From CAVQJU01 sp963754955 (lineage in GTDB: Bacteria > Acidobacteriota > Vicinamibacteria > Vicinamibacterales > CAVVIG01), in the NCBI GenBank assembly GCA_963754955.1, contig CAVWHY010000003.1, forward strand, positions 1 to 64,000: a stretch of 64,000 bases of DNA, in the 5' to 3' direction. This document shows positions 20,485 to 29,487 of the stretch, piece by piece; positions within the stretch are counted from its first letter, which is position 1, and each line of letters opens with the position of its first letter. Made by a program: the position numbers and the translations under genes. Below the pieces are notes generated by a model. It was not told the DNA's origin. It did no database searches and saw nothing but the letters and a program-made list of their open reading frames with translations.

Positions 20485-21216
20485 ATGAAACGAGCCGAAC
20501 GACAGCGGTTGAAGCAGAACGATCTGGGCCATTTGACGCGCCAGGCGCAGGAGGTGTTCGCCGATCGGAAGCGCGACGTGGGCTGGATCGTGGCCGCCGT
20601 GCTGGTCGTCGGCGCGGTCGCACTCGGCTACTGGGTGTGGCACCAGCGCGTGCAGCAGGGCGCGCAGAAGCTCCTCGCCGATGCCATGGTCATCCAGGAA
20701 GCGCGGATCGGGCCGCCCGCGGCCGCCACCGGCGGAACCGGTTTGACGTTCCCGACGGAGCGCGAACGGGCGCAGGCTGCGCTCGGGAAATTCAAGGCGG
20801 CTGCGGACGCGTATCCGACCACGGACGCGGGGCTGTTCGCCCGTTACCAGGAGGCCTCGACGCAGGTCGTGCTGGGTAATCCGAGCGAGGCTGTCAAGGC
20901 CTATCAGGCCGTGATCGATGGCGCCGGCAACCGCCTCATCGGACAAACCGCGCGCCTGGGGCTGGCGGCGGCGCGCGCTCGCGGCGGGCAATTTGATCAG
21001 GCCATCACGACGTATAAGGAACTCGCCCAACGCAAGGACGGCGGGTTGCCGGTGGACGGCATTCTCATGGAGCTCGGTCGTGTGTACCGCGACGCCGGCC
21101 GCGCCGGCGACGCCCAGCAGACGTTCAACAGGCTGATCGAGGAGTTCCCCGATTCGCCGTTCAACGCCGACGCGAAGCGCGAGCTCGAGGCGTTGAAGAA
21201 GACGAAAGCCGCCTGA
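20485..21216 (+). CDS. TPR-containing inner-membrane protein (YfgM-like)
   Basis: 243 residues. A short cytoplasmic N-terminus rich in charged residues, one transmembrane helix (VGWIVAAVLVVGAVALGYWVW, near 35-55) and a periplasmic tetratricopeptide domain (units near 95-215, the last VYRDAGRAGDAQQTFNRLIE). This is the layout of YfgM/tetratricopeptide ancillary subunits of the Sec translocon. The role here is inferred only. A TATGAT sits 14 bases before the start. Confidence 0.7.
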   Translation: MKRAERQRLKQNDLGHLTRQAQEVFADRKRDVGWIVAAVLVVGAVALGYWVWHQRVQQGAQKLLADAMVIQEARIGPPAAATGGTGLTFPTERERAQAALGKFKAAADAYPTTDAGLFARYQEASTQVVLGNPSEAVKAYQAVIDGAGNRLIGQTARLGLAAARARGGQFDQAITTYKELAQRKDGGLPVDGILMELGRVYRDAGRAGDAQQTFNRLIEEFPDSPFNADAKRELEALKKTKAA

Positions 21217-21219
21217 CTC

Positions 21220-22098
21220 CTAACTGAACCGGTACGACAGAATCTTGTAGAGCAGGCGCGCGCAGAGAAAGTTCGGCGCGACGTTGCCGGGCATCGGGCA
21301 CAACTCGACGATGTCGCACCCCACGACCCGCCGCCGTTCGATCACGCGCCGGAGCAGCCCCAGCCCCTCGTACCAGCTCAATCCGCCCGGCTCCGGCGTG
21401 CCGACCGCCGGCATGATCGCCGGATCGAAACCGTCACAGTCGATTGTGATGTACACATCGTCGGACAGCGAGTCGACCACGCGGTCCATCCACTGCGCGT
21501 CGCGGCGCATGTTGTAGTCGTAGAAGATCGTCGTCGCCAAGGAGGGGATTGCGGCCGCTTCCTCTGCGGAGAGGCTCCGAATGCCGACTTGCGTGCAGCG
21601 GGCATATTCGAGGGTGCGGCGCATGGCGCAGCCGTGACTGTGCCGCGTGCCCATGAACGAGTCCCGGAGGTCCGCGTGCGCGTCAATCTGCAACACGGAC
21701 AGGTTCTTGTGTTGCGCCGCGAGCGCTGCGACGACCGGCGGCGTGATCGAATGCTCGCCGCCAAGGACGACGGGGAACTTGCCGCGTGTGACGAGTTCAG
21801 ACGCGACACGCTCGATCTCACGCATCACCTCGTCCATCGACGGAAACGACAGCTGCAACTCCGGCAACGTGCAGATGCCGATGCCGTGGATGTCGGTCGC
21901 GGTTTCCTCGTCCCACAACTCCATATGAGACGAGGCGACGAGGATTTCGTGCGGACCGGTCCGCGTGCCGGACACGTACGAGGTGGTGCGATCCAGCGGA
22001 ACGGGAAGGATCACGACCCGGGCGCTGTCGAAATCGGCGTCCGTCGATCCGCCGAACGTCCCGGGAGTGATTCGCTCGTAGTCAAACGGCAGGTTCAT
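21220..22098 (-). CDS. speB: Agmatinase / arginase-family ureohydrolase
   Basis: 292-residue manganese enzyme, probably hydrolysing agmatine to putrescine and urea in the cytoplasm. All binuclear-metal motifs are present: GGEHS, IDAHADLRDSF, SHGCAM and TIDCDGFDPAIMPAVGTPEPGG. The last of these is characteristic of agmatinases. Its stop lies three bases beyond the convergent TPR gene. Other ureohydrolases (guanidinobutyrase, formimidoglutamase) share the motifs, so the substrate is a best guess. Confidence 0.85.
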   Translation of the reverse strand: MNLPFDYERITPGTFGGSTDADFDSARVVILPVPLDRTTSYVSGTRTGPHEILVASSHMELWDEETATDIHGIGICTLPELQLSFPSMDEVMREIERVASELVTRGKFPVVLGGEHSITPPVVAALAAQHKNLSVLQIDAHADLRDSFMGTRHSHGCAMRRTLEYARCTQVGIRSLSAEEAAAIPSLATTIFYDYNMRRDAQWMDRVVDSLSDDVYITIDCDGFDPAIMPAVGTPEPGGLSWYEGLGLLRRVIERRRVVGCDIVELCPMPGNVAPNFLCARLLYKILSYRFS

Positions 22099-22131
22099 GC
22101 GGTCCTCGAACGGGTCGGAGAGGCCCGCTTA

Positions 22132-23715
22132 TTATCGCTCGACGTCCTTGAGAAACGCGAAGTCGACGGTGGGGAGCGGACGAATGCCCCTGAGGTCGCG
22201 CTGCGCGACGATGACGTTGGTTTTGCACCACAGGCTGATGTACGGCGCCTGCTCGGCGATGAGGCGCTGTGCGCGGTTGTAGAGCACGCGCCGCTGCGCG
22301 TCATCGGTCGAAATGGTGGCTTCGTCCAGCAGGCCATCGACGCGGGGATCGCTGAACCCGCCGCGGTTGAAGCCGACGGGCGGCGTCTGATCCGAGTGGA
22401 ACACCCTGCGAAGGATGTCGGGGTCCGCGACGGCGCCGCCGGTCCACTGAAGAAAGTACATCTGGAAGTTGCCGGCCACGACGTCGGCGAACAACGTCGC
22501 GAACTCGTACGTGCGAACCTCGAGGTCGATGCCCACGGCGCGCAGGTTCTGCTGCACCACGGCGGCCTGCAGCCGGTTGAATTCGTTGCTCGACATCTTG
22601 AGGGTCAGGTGCAGCCTTGGTGACGGACCCGCGCCGTCCGGATCGCGGTAGCCGGCTTCGTCGAGGAGCGCGCGGGCCCTGGATGGATCGTATGAAAACG
22701 AGAACGCGTCGGGATCGAAGGCCCAAGAGATCGGCGGCAGAATCCCCGTCGCTGGAATCGCCATCCCGCGGCGCAGGTACTCGATGATCGCGCGGCGATC
22801 GATCGCGTAGCCGATCGCCTGGCGGACGCGCACGTCTTTCAGCACGGCGTCACGGAGGTTGAGACCGATGTACTGGTAGTCGACACCCGGCGACTGCGTC
22901 GTGGCGAGACGGCCGTCGCGTTCGAGCTGCGCGATGATATCCGGCGGGAGGTCGTTGACGACGATGTCGGTCGTCCCCTTGCGAAGCTCGAGGCCCGCCA
23001 TGATGTTGTCGGGGACGATCTTGAGCACGATGCCGTCATTCCGCGGGCGTCCGCGGAAGTAGCCGTCGTACGCAGCCAGGTCGAGCCGGTCGTCGACCGC
23101 GTACCAGACGAACCGGTACGGCCCCGTGCCGACCGGGTGCTCGCGCAGCGATCGGCTGGCGCCGGCGGGCACGATTTGCGGCAGCACCAGCGCGACGGGG
23201 AACGAACCGAACGGCTCCCTCAACCTGAAGACGACCGTGTAGCGATCGGACGCATCGATCGACTGGAGCAGCTGAAACGCGCCCTTGTGCGGCGTCACGA
23301 AGTCCGGCTCGAGGAGGCTGCGGAACGTGTACACGACGTCAGCCGACGTCAGCTCGTGACCATCGTGAAAGCGGACGCCCCGGCGCAGTGTCACCACGTA
23401 CGTGGTCGGCTCAGGGTTGTCGAGGCGCTCGGCGAGATCGGGAACCGCGCGCAGTTGCTCGTCGAACGTCATCAGGCCGTTGTAGATCAGCTGCGCCGCC
23501 TTCTGCGACACATCGTCCGCGGCGACGCGCGGATCGAGGTCGTTCGGGGCGCTGGCGACCGCGACGACGAGGACGTGCGGATTGACGACCGGGCGATGCA
23601 GGCACGCCGCCGAAGCGATCAGGACGGTCAGGACAGCCAGGAGTGCCGCGCGAGTCGGGCGGGCCGGGCAGGGCGGGCGGTGAGGGCGCGGCGGGCAGGG
23701 CGCGCCGGCCGTCAT
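22132..23715 (-). CDS. ABC-transporter substrate-binding lipoprotein (peptide/nickel family 5)
   Basis: 527 residues. The N-terminus (LAVLTVLIASAAC) is a lipoprotein signal with the lipidated Cys near position 38. The mature part is a family-5 solute-binding protein: NDLDPRVAADDVSQKAAQLI, the signature region YVVTLRRGVRFHDGHELTSADVVYT split here over two motifs, and VRQAIGYAIDRRAIIEYL. It should capture oligopeptides or similar solutes in the periplasm, but no permease or ATPase gene is nearby. Its ATG overlaps the mutS stop (ATGA), an odd pairing that suggests operon reshuffling. Confidence 0.85.
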   Translation of the reverse strand: MTAGAPCPPRPHRPPCPARPTRAALLAVLTVLIASAACLHRPVVNPHVLVVAVASAPNDLDPRVAADDVSQKAAQLIYNGLMTFDEQLRAVPDLAERLDNPEPTTYVVTLRRGVRFHDGHELTSADVVYTFRSLLEPDFVTPHKGAFQLLQSIDASDRYTVVFRLREPFGSFPVALVLPQIVPAGASRSLREHPVGTGPYRFVWYAVDDRLDLAAYDGYFRGRPRNDGIVLKIVPDNIMAGLELRKGTTDIVVNDLPPDIIAQLERDGRLATTQSPGVDYQYIGLNLRDAVLKDVRVRQAIGYAIDRRAIIEYLRRGMAIPATGILPPISWAFDPDAFSFSYDPSRARALLDEAGYRDPDGAGPSPRLHLTLKMSSNEFNRLQAAVVQQNLRAVGIDLEVRTYEFATLFADVVAGNFQMYFLQWTGGAVADPDILRRVFHSDQTPPVGFNRGGFSDPRVDGLLDEATISTDDAQRRVLYNRAQRLIAEQAPYISLWCKTNVIVAQRDLRGIRPLPTVDFAFLKDVER

Positions 23716-26340
23716 GCCTGTTTCTTGAGGTCAGCCAGCAGGCGCAGCGCTTCGAGCGGTGTGATGCGGTCGACGTCCACGGCGTCGAGGGCGGCGCGCA
23801 GGCGATCGTCGGCCGTTGCCGGCGGCTGGAACAGCCCGAGCTGCCGCTGGGGATCCGATGGCGTACCGGTCATCGACGGCCGCCCGCCGCGTGCGAGCTC
23901 GTCGTGCTCGAGCGCGCCGAGGATCTCGCGCGCGCGATCGATCACCGGCGCCGGCAGGCCCGCGAGCCGCGCGACCTGGATGCCGTAGCTGCGGTCGGCG
24001 CGGCCTGGAACGATCTTGCGCAGGAAGATGATGTCGTCTTTCCACTCGCGCGCGGCCACGTGGAAATTGACGACGCCGGGCGTGGCGTCCGCGAGGTCCG
24101 TGAGCTCGTGGTAGTGCGTGGCAAAGAGCGTCTTCGGCCGCATGCGGGGGTTGGTGGCCAGGTGCTCGGCGACGGCCCACGCGATGCTCAGGCCATCGAA
24201 GGTCGAGGTGCCGCGGCCGATCTCGTCGAGGACCACGAGGCTCTTCGACGTCGCCGTGTGCAGGATGCTCGCGGTCTCCTGCATCTCGACCATGAACGTG
24301 GACTGCCCACGGGCGATGTTGTCGGACGCGCCGACGCGCGCGAAGATGCGGTCCACGAGCGGGATCTTGGCTTCGCGGGCGGGCACGAACGATCCGGCCT
24401 GGGCCATGATGCACAGCAGCGCCACCTGCCTGAGATATGTGGACTTGCCGCCCATGTTCGGACCGGTCAGGATCACGAGCTGGCAGGCGCGGCCATCGAG
24501 CGTGACATCGTTCGGCACGAACGCGCCGCCGGCCATGACTCGCCGCTCGACCACCGGGTGGCGGCCGTCGAGCACGGTCAGCTCGTCGCCGTCATGGATG
24601 TGCGGCTTGATGTAGTTGTTGACCGCCGCGACCTCGGCCAGCGCGGAGAGGACGTCCAGCGTGGCGAGCGCCCGCGCCGACGCCTGAATCCGTGGCGCTT
24701 CGGCGGCGACGCTGCGCCGCAGAACGTCCAGGACTTCGAGCTCGCGCTCGACGATCCGCTCGTCCGCGCCGAGCACCTTCTCTTCATATTCCTTCAGGGC
24801 GGGGGTGATGAACCGCTCGCCGCCGGCGATGGTCTGCTTGCGGTGATAGTCCGTTGGCACGGCGTGCAGGTTCGACTTCGAGATCTCGATGTAGTAGCCG
24901 AACACGCGGTTGAACCGGACTTTCAGGGACGAAATCCCGGTGCGCGCGCGTTCCCGCTCTTCCATTTCCGCGATGACCTGCTTGCCCGAGCGGCTGATCC
25001 GCCGCAAATCGTCGATTTCCGGATCCCTGCCGTCGCGCGTGAAACCGCCTTCGCGCGCCAGAGCGGGAGGTTCATCGACCAGGGTCCGCTCGATGTCGTC
25101 CCGGATGTCGGCGAGGTCGTCGAGCTCGGCGAGCAGCGACTGGACCAGCGGAGCCCGGAGGCCGGACAACACCGCGCGGACGCGGGGGATGACCGCCACC
25201 GACTGCCGGAGTCCCACCAGATCGCGAGGGCCTGCGGTGCCCAGCGCGGCCCGCGCCAGCAGCCGCTGGAGATCCTGCACGCCCTTGATCGCGTCGCGAA
25301 ACTTGCCGCGGTCCGTCGTGAGAAACGCGAGCTCTTCGACGGCGTCGAGCCGATCGCGGATCGGCTCGAGCGTGACGAGTGGGCGGAGGAGCCACGAGCG
25401 TAGCAGGCGGCTGCCGATCGAGGTCACCGTGCGATCGATCTCGTCCAGCAGCGAGCCCTGCCGATCCCCGTCCGGCCCCCTCGATGATCTCCAGATGCTC
25501 GAGCGTGGTCGGATCGACGAGCAGCGCGTCCGCACGCGGGCGGTAGGCGAGGGCGCGCACGTGCGCGAGGTCGACCTTCTGCGTGCTCCGCAGATGGTTG
25601 ACGAGCGCGCCGGCCGCCGAGACCGCGGCCAGGTGCCCATCGAGGCCGAACCCTTCCAGGCCGCCGGCCCGCAGCTGCGTCAGCAGGCAGCGGCGCGCTG
25701 ATTCCGCCTCGAACATCCATTCGTCGATGCGGGTGATCGGGATGCCGTCTGTCACGATTGGTGCGGGCAGGGTGGCGCCCGACGCCACCACGAGCTCCCG
25801 CGGCTTGAGCACCGCGATTTCGTCGGCCAGCGCCTGCAGGCCGTCGGGGCCTTCGTACTCGGCCGCGCTGAACTCGCCCGTGGACAGATCGAGCAGCGCG
25901 ACGCCGATCCTGGCGATGCGGGCGACGGGCCCGTGCTCTGGTGCGATCGCCATCAGGAACGCGGGCTCGCGCGCATCCAGGAAACCGGCATCCGTGAACG
26001 TGCCGGGCGAGACGACGCGGACAACCTCGCGCTTGACGAGGCCCTTGGCCTTCCGGGCGTCTTCGACCTGATCGCAGATCGCGACCCGGAAGCCCTTTTT
26101 CACCAGGCGCGCGATGTACGTGTCTACGGCGTGGTAGGGGACGCCGCACATCGGGATGCCCCCGCCGTTGGCGTCCTTCGAACGCGACGTCAGCGTGATC
26201 TCGAGGGCACGCGAGGCCACGAGCGCGTCCTCATAGAACGTCTCGTAGAAATCCCCCATGCGGAACAGCAGGATCGAATCGCGGTACTGCTCCTTGGCGT
26301 CCAGATACTGCCGCATCGCCGGAGTCGCCGACGCTGACAT
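23712..26340 (-). CDS. mutS: DNA mismatch-repair protein MutS (one frameshift)
   Basis: Recognises mismatches and recruits MutL. 875 residues when one extra base near 25475 is removed. The N-terminal mismatch-binding domain has the FxE-type motif in GDFYETFYEDA, followed by connector, lever (ERFITPALKEYEEKVLGADE) and ATPase domain with Walker A TGPNMGGKST, FARVGASDNIARGQSTFM, Walker B VVLDEIGRGTSTFDG and ATHYHEL. The start MSASATPAMRQYL at 26340 abuts the divergent tsaB start, leaving no room between them for a promoter. Confidence 0.95.
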
Positions 26341-26358
26341 ATGCTTAAAGTCTATCGC

Positions 26359-27537
26359 ATGCGTGTGCTGGCCCTGGACACCACCGGGCGCGCTGGAAGC
26401 GTGGCGCTCGTCGACGACGGACAGATCGTGCGCGAGCACGCAGGCGACGCGTCGCGCACGCACGGCGAGCGGCTGCCGGGCGAGCTCGCGGCACTCGGCG
26501 CGCCGTTTGCCTCGGTGGACGTGTTCGCCGTCGCCAGCGGACCCGGATCGTTCACGGGCCTGCGGATTGGCATTGCGACGATGCAGGGGCTCGCGCTGGT
26601 GCACAGGCGGCCGATCGCCGCCGTCTCGGCGCTCGAAGCGCACGCGCAGCTGGCCAGCCGATCGGCCGGCGCCGGGGCGCTCGTCGCCTGCTGGATCGAC
26701 GCGCAGCGCGGCGAGGTGTTCTCCGCGCTCTACCGCGTCGCCGAGGCGCCGCTGTTCACGCCCGAACGGCTGGTCGAGCTCCAGGGGCCGGCCGTCGCCG
26801 ATCCGTCGCGCACGCTGGAGGAATGGGCCGCCTATCCGGTCCAGTCTGCGATTTTCGCCGGCGACGGCGCCGTGCGCTACGAGAGCGTGCTGCCCGTCGG
26901 AACCTCGGATGCCAGGCGGCTGTCCGCGCCGATACCGATCGCGGGCGCAGTCGGCTGCATGGCGGCCGTGCGCGCGGCGAGAGGGCTGGTGGTACCGCCG
27001 GAATCGGTCACGGCGCTGTACGTCCGCAGGCCGGATGCGGAACTGCACCGCGGATCGGTCCGCGCAACGTTGAGCCCAATGGCGAGCTGCATCATCGAGC
27101 CCCTGTCGTCCCCGTCGGAAATCGACGAGATCCTCGCGGTCGAGCAGGCATCGTTCTCGAGCCCGTGGACCCGCGAGATGTACCTCTCGGAGCTCAAGAA
27201 CACCGGCGTGTCCTACTTCTACCTCGCGAGGAACGCCGCGCGCGAGACCATCGGTTTCTGTTCCTTCTGGCACGTGCTCGAGGAGCTGCACATCAACAAT
27301 CTCGCCGTGCTGCCCGCGTACCGCCGGAACCGAATCGGCGCGGACCTGCTGCGTCGCGTCCTCGCTGACGGCGCACGGCTCGGCGCGCACCGCGCGACGC
27401 TCGAAGTCCGGCGTTCGAACGAGCCCGCCCAGAAGCTGTACGAGAAATTCGGGTTCACGATCGCCGGCGTGCGGCGTCTGTACTACAGTAATCCGCCGGA
27501 AGACGCGCTCGTGTTGTGGCGTGACGGATTGCCGTAG
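26359..27537 (+). CDS. tsaB: TsaB-RimI fusion (t6A biosynthesis protein plus N-acetyltransferase)
   Basis: 392 residues from the ATG at 26359. Residues about 1-235 are TsaB: MRVLALDTTGRAGSVAL, ASGPGSFTGLRIGIATMQGL. TsaB is the non-catalytic partner of TsaD that makes N6-threonylcarbamoyladenosine at tRNA position 37. Residues about 245-392 are a RimI-type GNAT acetyltransferase (VEQASFSSPWTREMYLSEL, NNLAVLPAYRRNRIGADLL as the acetyl-CoA loop, KLYEKFGFTIAGVRR). An ATG at 27079 sits at the junction, and a TGA in another frame lies six bases before it, so a single-base error could have joined two separate genes. Confidence 0.85.
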   Translation: MRVLALDTTGRAGSVALVDDGQIVREHAGDASRTHGERLPGELAALGAPFASVDVFAVASGPGSFTGLRIGIATMQGLALVHRRPIAAVSALEAHAQLASRSAGAGALVACWIDAQRGEVFSALYRVAEAPLFTPERLVELQGPAVADPSRTLEEWAAYPVQSAIFAGDGAVRYESVLPVGTSDARRLSAPIPIAGAVGCMAAVRAARGLVVPPESVTALYVRRPDAELHRGSVRATLSPMASCIIEPLSSPSEIDEILAVEQASFSSPWTREMYLSELKNTGVSYFYLARNAARETIGFCSFWHVLEELHINNLAVLPAYRRNRIGADLLRRVLADGARLGAHRATLEVRRSNEPAQKLYEKFGFTIAGVRRLYYSNPPEDALVLWRDGLP

Positions 27538-27541
27538 CTTG

Positions 27542-27558
27542 CAAGGCCTCTGGCCTTG
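27542..27558 (+). terminator. Hairpin after tsaB-rimI
   Basis: CAAGGCC-TCT-GGCCTTG, a perfect 7-bp stem with a 3-base loop starting five bases after the stop codon, followed by a mildly T-rich tail. Confidence 0.5.
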
Positions 27559-27635
27559 TGTTACGTTCCGGTCATCATGCAGCCGCACGGTCCGATTCGA
27601 GCGTTTCGTCCTCAAGCGAATAAAGGAGGCCGGGC

Positions 27636-27860
27636 ATGAATGAGCAGTCACAGCATACGGACGAGGAGTACCACGATCTCGCCGCCAAGCACCACGAGCT
27701 CGATGAACGCCTCAGCCAGTTGACCGCCAAGCACTACCTCTCCGAACCCGAACAACTCGAAGAAGCCACCCTCAAGAAGCGGAAGCTCCTGCTCAAAGAT
27801 CGCATGGAAGACCTTCGCCGGCGCCGATCAGACGCCCCTTCCCAGCCGCACGTCAGCTGA
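27636..27860 (+). CDS. DUF465 (YdcH-like) small protein
   Basis: A 74-residue charged coiled-coil protein. The stretch EEYHDLAAKHHELDERLSQL followed by LKKRKLLLKDRMEDL is the DUF465 signature. The function of the family is unknown. A strong AAAGGAGG precedes the ATG. Confidence 0.85.
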   Translation: MNEQSQHTDEEYHDLAAKHHELDERLSQLTAKHYLSEPEQLEEATLKKRKLLLKDRMEDLRRRRSDAPSQPHVS

Positions 27861-27932
27861 GGCGACTGACATTCGGCGGCGCACTCGGCTGAGGCGCTTC
27901 GACGCTTCTGCCGGCGCGCCGCCTTCCTTAAC

Positions 27933-28580
27933 TTGCGCATCGATTCCGCGGGTTTCCCCTTCATCAGTGGCGCGCTGGCGCTGGCCGTGCTGGCCGGCGC
28001 AGTCGGCGGGTGGCTGCCTGCCGCGCCCCTCGTGCTGCTCGCGCTGTTTTTCGCGTTCTTCTTTCGCGATCCGGAACGGCGCGTGCCGGCCGCCGCATCC
28101 GACAACGACGTGCTGTCTCCGGCCGACGGGGAAGTGCTCGTCGCGGGCGAGGCCATGCCTGAGGCCGCACCGCCGGGTTTCGTCCGGACGTGGCGCCAGG
28201 TCAGCATCTTCCTGTCGCCGATGGATGTGCACGTGAACCGCGTGCCCGCGTCGGGCCGCGTGACGCGCGTGCTGCTGACGCGGGGCCGCTTCCTGCCCGC
28301 ATATCGACGCGAAGCGGCCACGGTGAACGAGCGCAGCGAAATCTGGATCGACCATCACGGACAGCACGTCGTGGCGCGTCAGATCGTCGGCATCCTCGCG
28401 CGTCGCGTCGTGTGCCGCCTCCAGGAAGGAGCCAGCGTGAAGGCTGGCGATCGGTTGGGCATCATGAAATTCGGATCGCGCATGGATGTGTTCGTGCCGG
28501 CAAATGCGACGATTACCGTGAAAGTCGGCGACAAGGTGCGCGGGGGCGAAACCGTCATCGCGGTGCTACACTCCAGGTAG
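27933..28580 (+). CDS. psd: Phosphatidylserine decarboxylase proenzyme
   Basis: 215 residues, the short PSD-A type. It starts at TTG (MRIDSAGFPFISGALAL), has two membrane-embedded segments near 10-45, then FFFRDPERRVP, SPADGEVLVAGE, FLSPMDVHVNRVP and KFGSRMDVFVP. The Gly-Ser within KFGSRMD is the autocatalytic site that creates the pyruvoyl group. Converts phosphatidylserine to phosphatidylethanolamine. The next gene, three bases on, makes its substrate, so the two form a phospholipid operon. Confidence 0.92.
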   Translation: MRIDSAGFPFISGALALAVLAGAVGGWLPAAPLVLLALFFAFFFRDPERRVPAAASDNDVLSPADGEVLVAGEAMPEAAPPGFVRTWRQVSIFLSPMDVHVNRVPASGRVTRVLLTRGRFLPAYRREAATVNERSEIWIDHHGQHVVARQIVGILARRVVCRLQEGASVKAGDRLGIMKFGSRMDVFVPANATITVKVGDKVRGGETVIAVLHSR

Positions 28581-28582
28581 CA

Positions 28583-29368
28583 GTGCTGACACAGCCCCAG
28601 GGACGCGGACGCGTCCGCTTCTTCCGCCGAGCCGAGGACCGGCCGCGCCAGCGTGTCAGGCGCGGCGTGTACCTGCTGCCCAGTCTGATGACCATGGGCA
28701 ACATGTTCTGCGGCTACGCGTGCGTCGTGTACGCGGCCCGCGGCGAGTTCGAAACCGCCGCGCCATTCATCGGCTTCGCTATCGTCCTCGACATGCTCGA
28801 TGGCCGCATCGCGAGGCTGACCGGCACGACCAGCGAATTTGGAGTCGAGTTCGACTCGCTGGCCGACATCATTTCCTTCGGCATCGCGCCAGCGATCCTC
28901 GCCTTCTCGTGGGGATTGAACTCCCTCGGACGCCTCGGCTGGGCGGCGGGGTTCCTGTTTGTCGCCGCGGCCGCGATGCGCCTGGCGCGCTTCAACATCC
29001 AGTCGGCGGCGGGCGGCGACAAGCGCTACTTCGTCGGCATGCCGAGCCCGGCCGCTGCCGCGATTCCTGCGGCGACCGTCTACGCGTACCCGTGGGGCCT
29101 GCTCGACTATCGCGCCGCGCTGCCCGCGCTCGCGATGGTTCTCGTGCCGGCGCTGCTGATGGTGAGCACGATTCGCTTTCGCAGCTTCAAGACGATCGAT
29201 CTGCACGTGCGGCGGTCGTACACCATCCTCATCGTCATTGCGGCGGCGCTGGTCCTCATCACGACCCATCCCCGTTTCGTTCTCGTGGGGATGGCGTACG
29301 CGTACCTGGCCTCGCCCTTCGCCGGGATGCTGTTCACACGGCTGCGCTCGCATCCTCCCGCGGCGTGA
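28583..29368 (+). CDS. pssA: CDP-diacylglycerol-serine O-phosphatidyltransferase
   Basis: A 261-residue integral membrane enzyme making phosphatidylserine. The GTG at 28583 lies two bases after psd. The CDP-alcohol phosphotransferase motif reads DGRIARLTGTTSEFGVEFD then SLAD, with the expected DG-AR-G-D-D spacing, near residues 75-100. About seven hydrophobic helices follow. The gene ends at a large octamer hairpin shared with the convergent histidine-kinase gene. Confidence 0.92.
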   Translation: MLTQPQGRGRVRFFRRAEDRPRQRVRRGVYLLPSLMTMGNMFCGYACVVYAARGEFETAAPFIGFAIVLDMLDGRIARLTGTTSEFGVEFDSLADIISFGIAPAILAFSWGLNSLGRLGWAAGFLFVAAAAMRLARFNIQSAAGGDKRYFVGMPSPAAAAIPAATVYAYPWGLLDYRAALPALAMVLVPALLMVSTIRFRSFKTIDLHVRRSYTILIVIAAALVLITTHPRFVLVGMAYAYLASPFAGMLFTRLRSHPPAA

Positions 29369-29370
29369 AT

Positions 29371-29487
29371 CTGGTCATTTGATCATCTGGTCATCTAGTC
29401 ATTGCTGGTCATCGAGCAGCAATGACCAAATGCAATGCCCCAAATGACCAACTGACTAAATGACTAAATGACCAGATGACCAGATGA
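29371..29487. repeat. Octamer array B with 20-bp inverted arms
   Basis: Between convergent pssA and the histidine kinase. Words are TGGTCATC on the left and GACCAGAT on the right, with a period of about 8. Arms 29383-29402 and 29468-29487 pair at 19 of 20 positions; nested inside, 29398-29407 pairs perfectly with 29417-29426 around a 9-base loop. The kinase stop TAG (29464-29466) and its last six codons lie within the array. Likely a bidirectional terminator. Confidence 0.8.
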
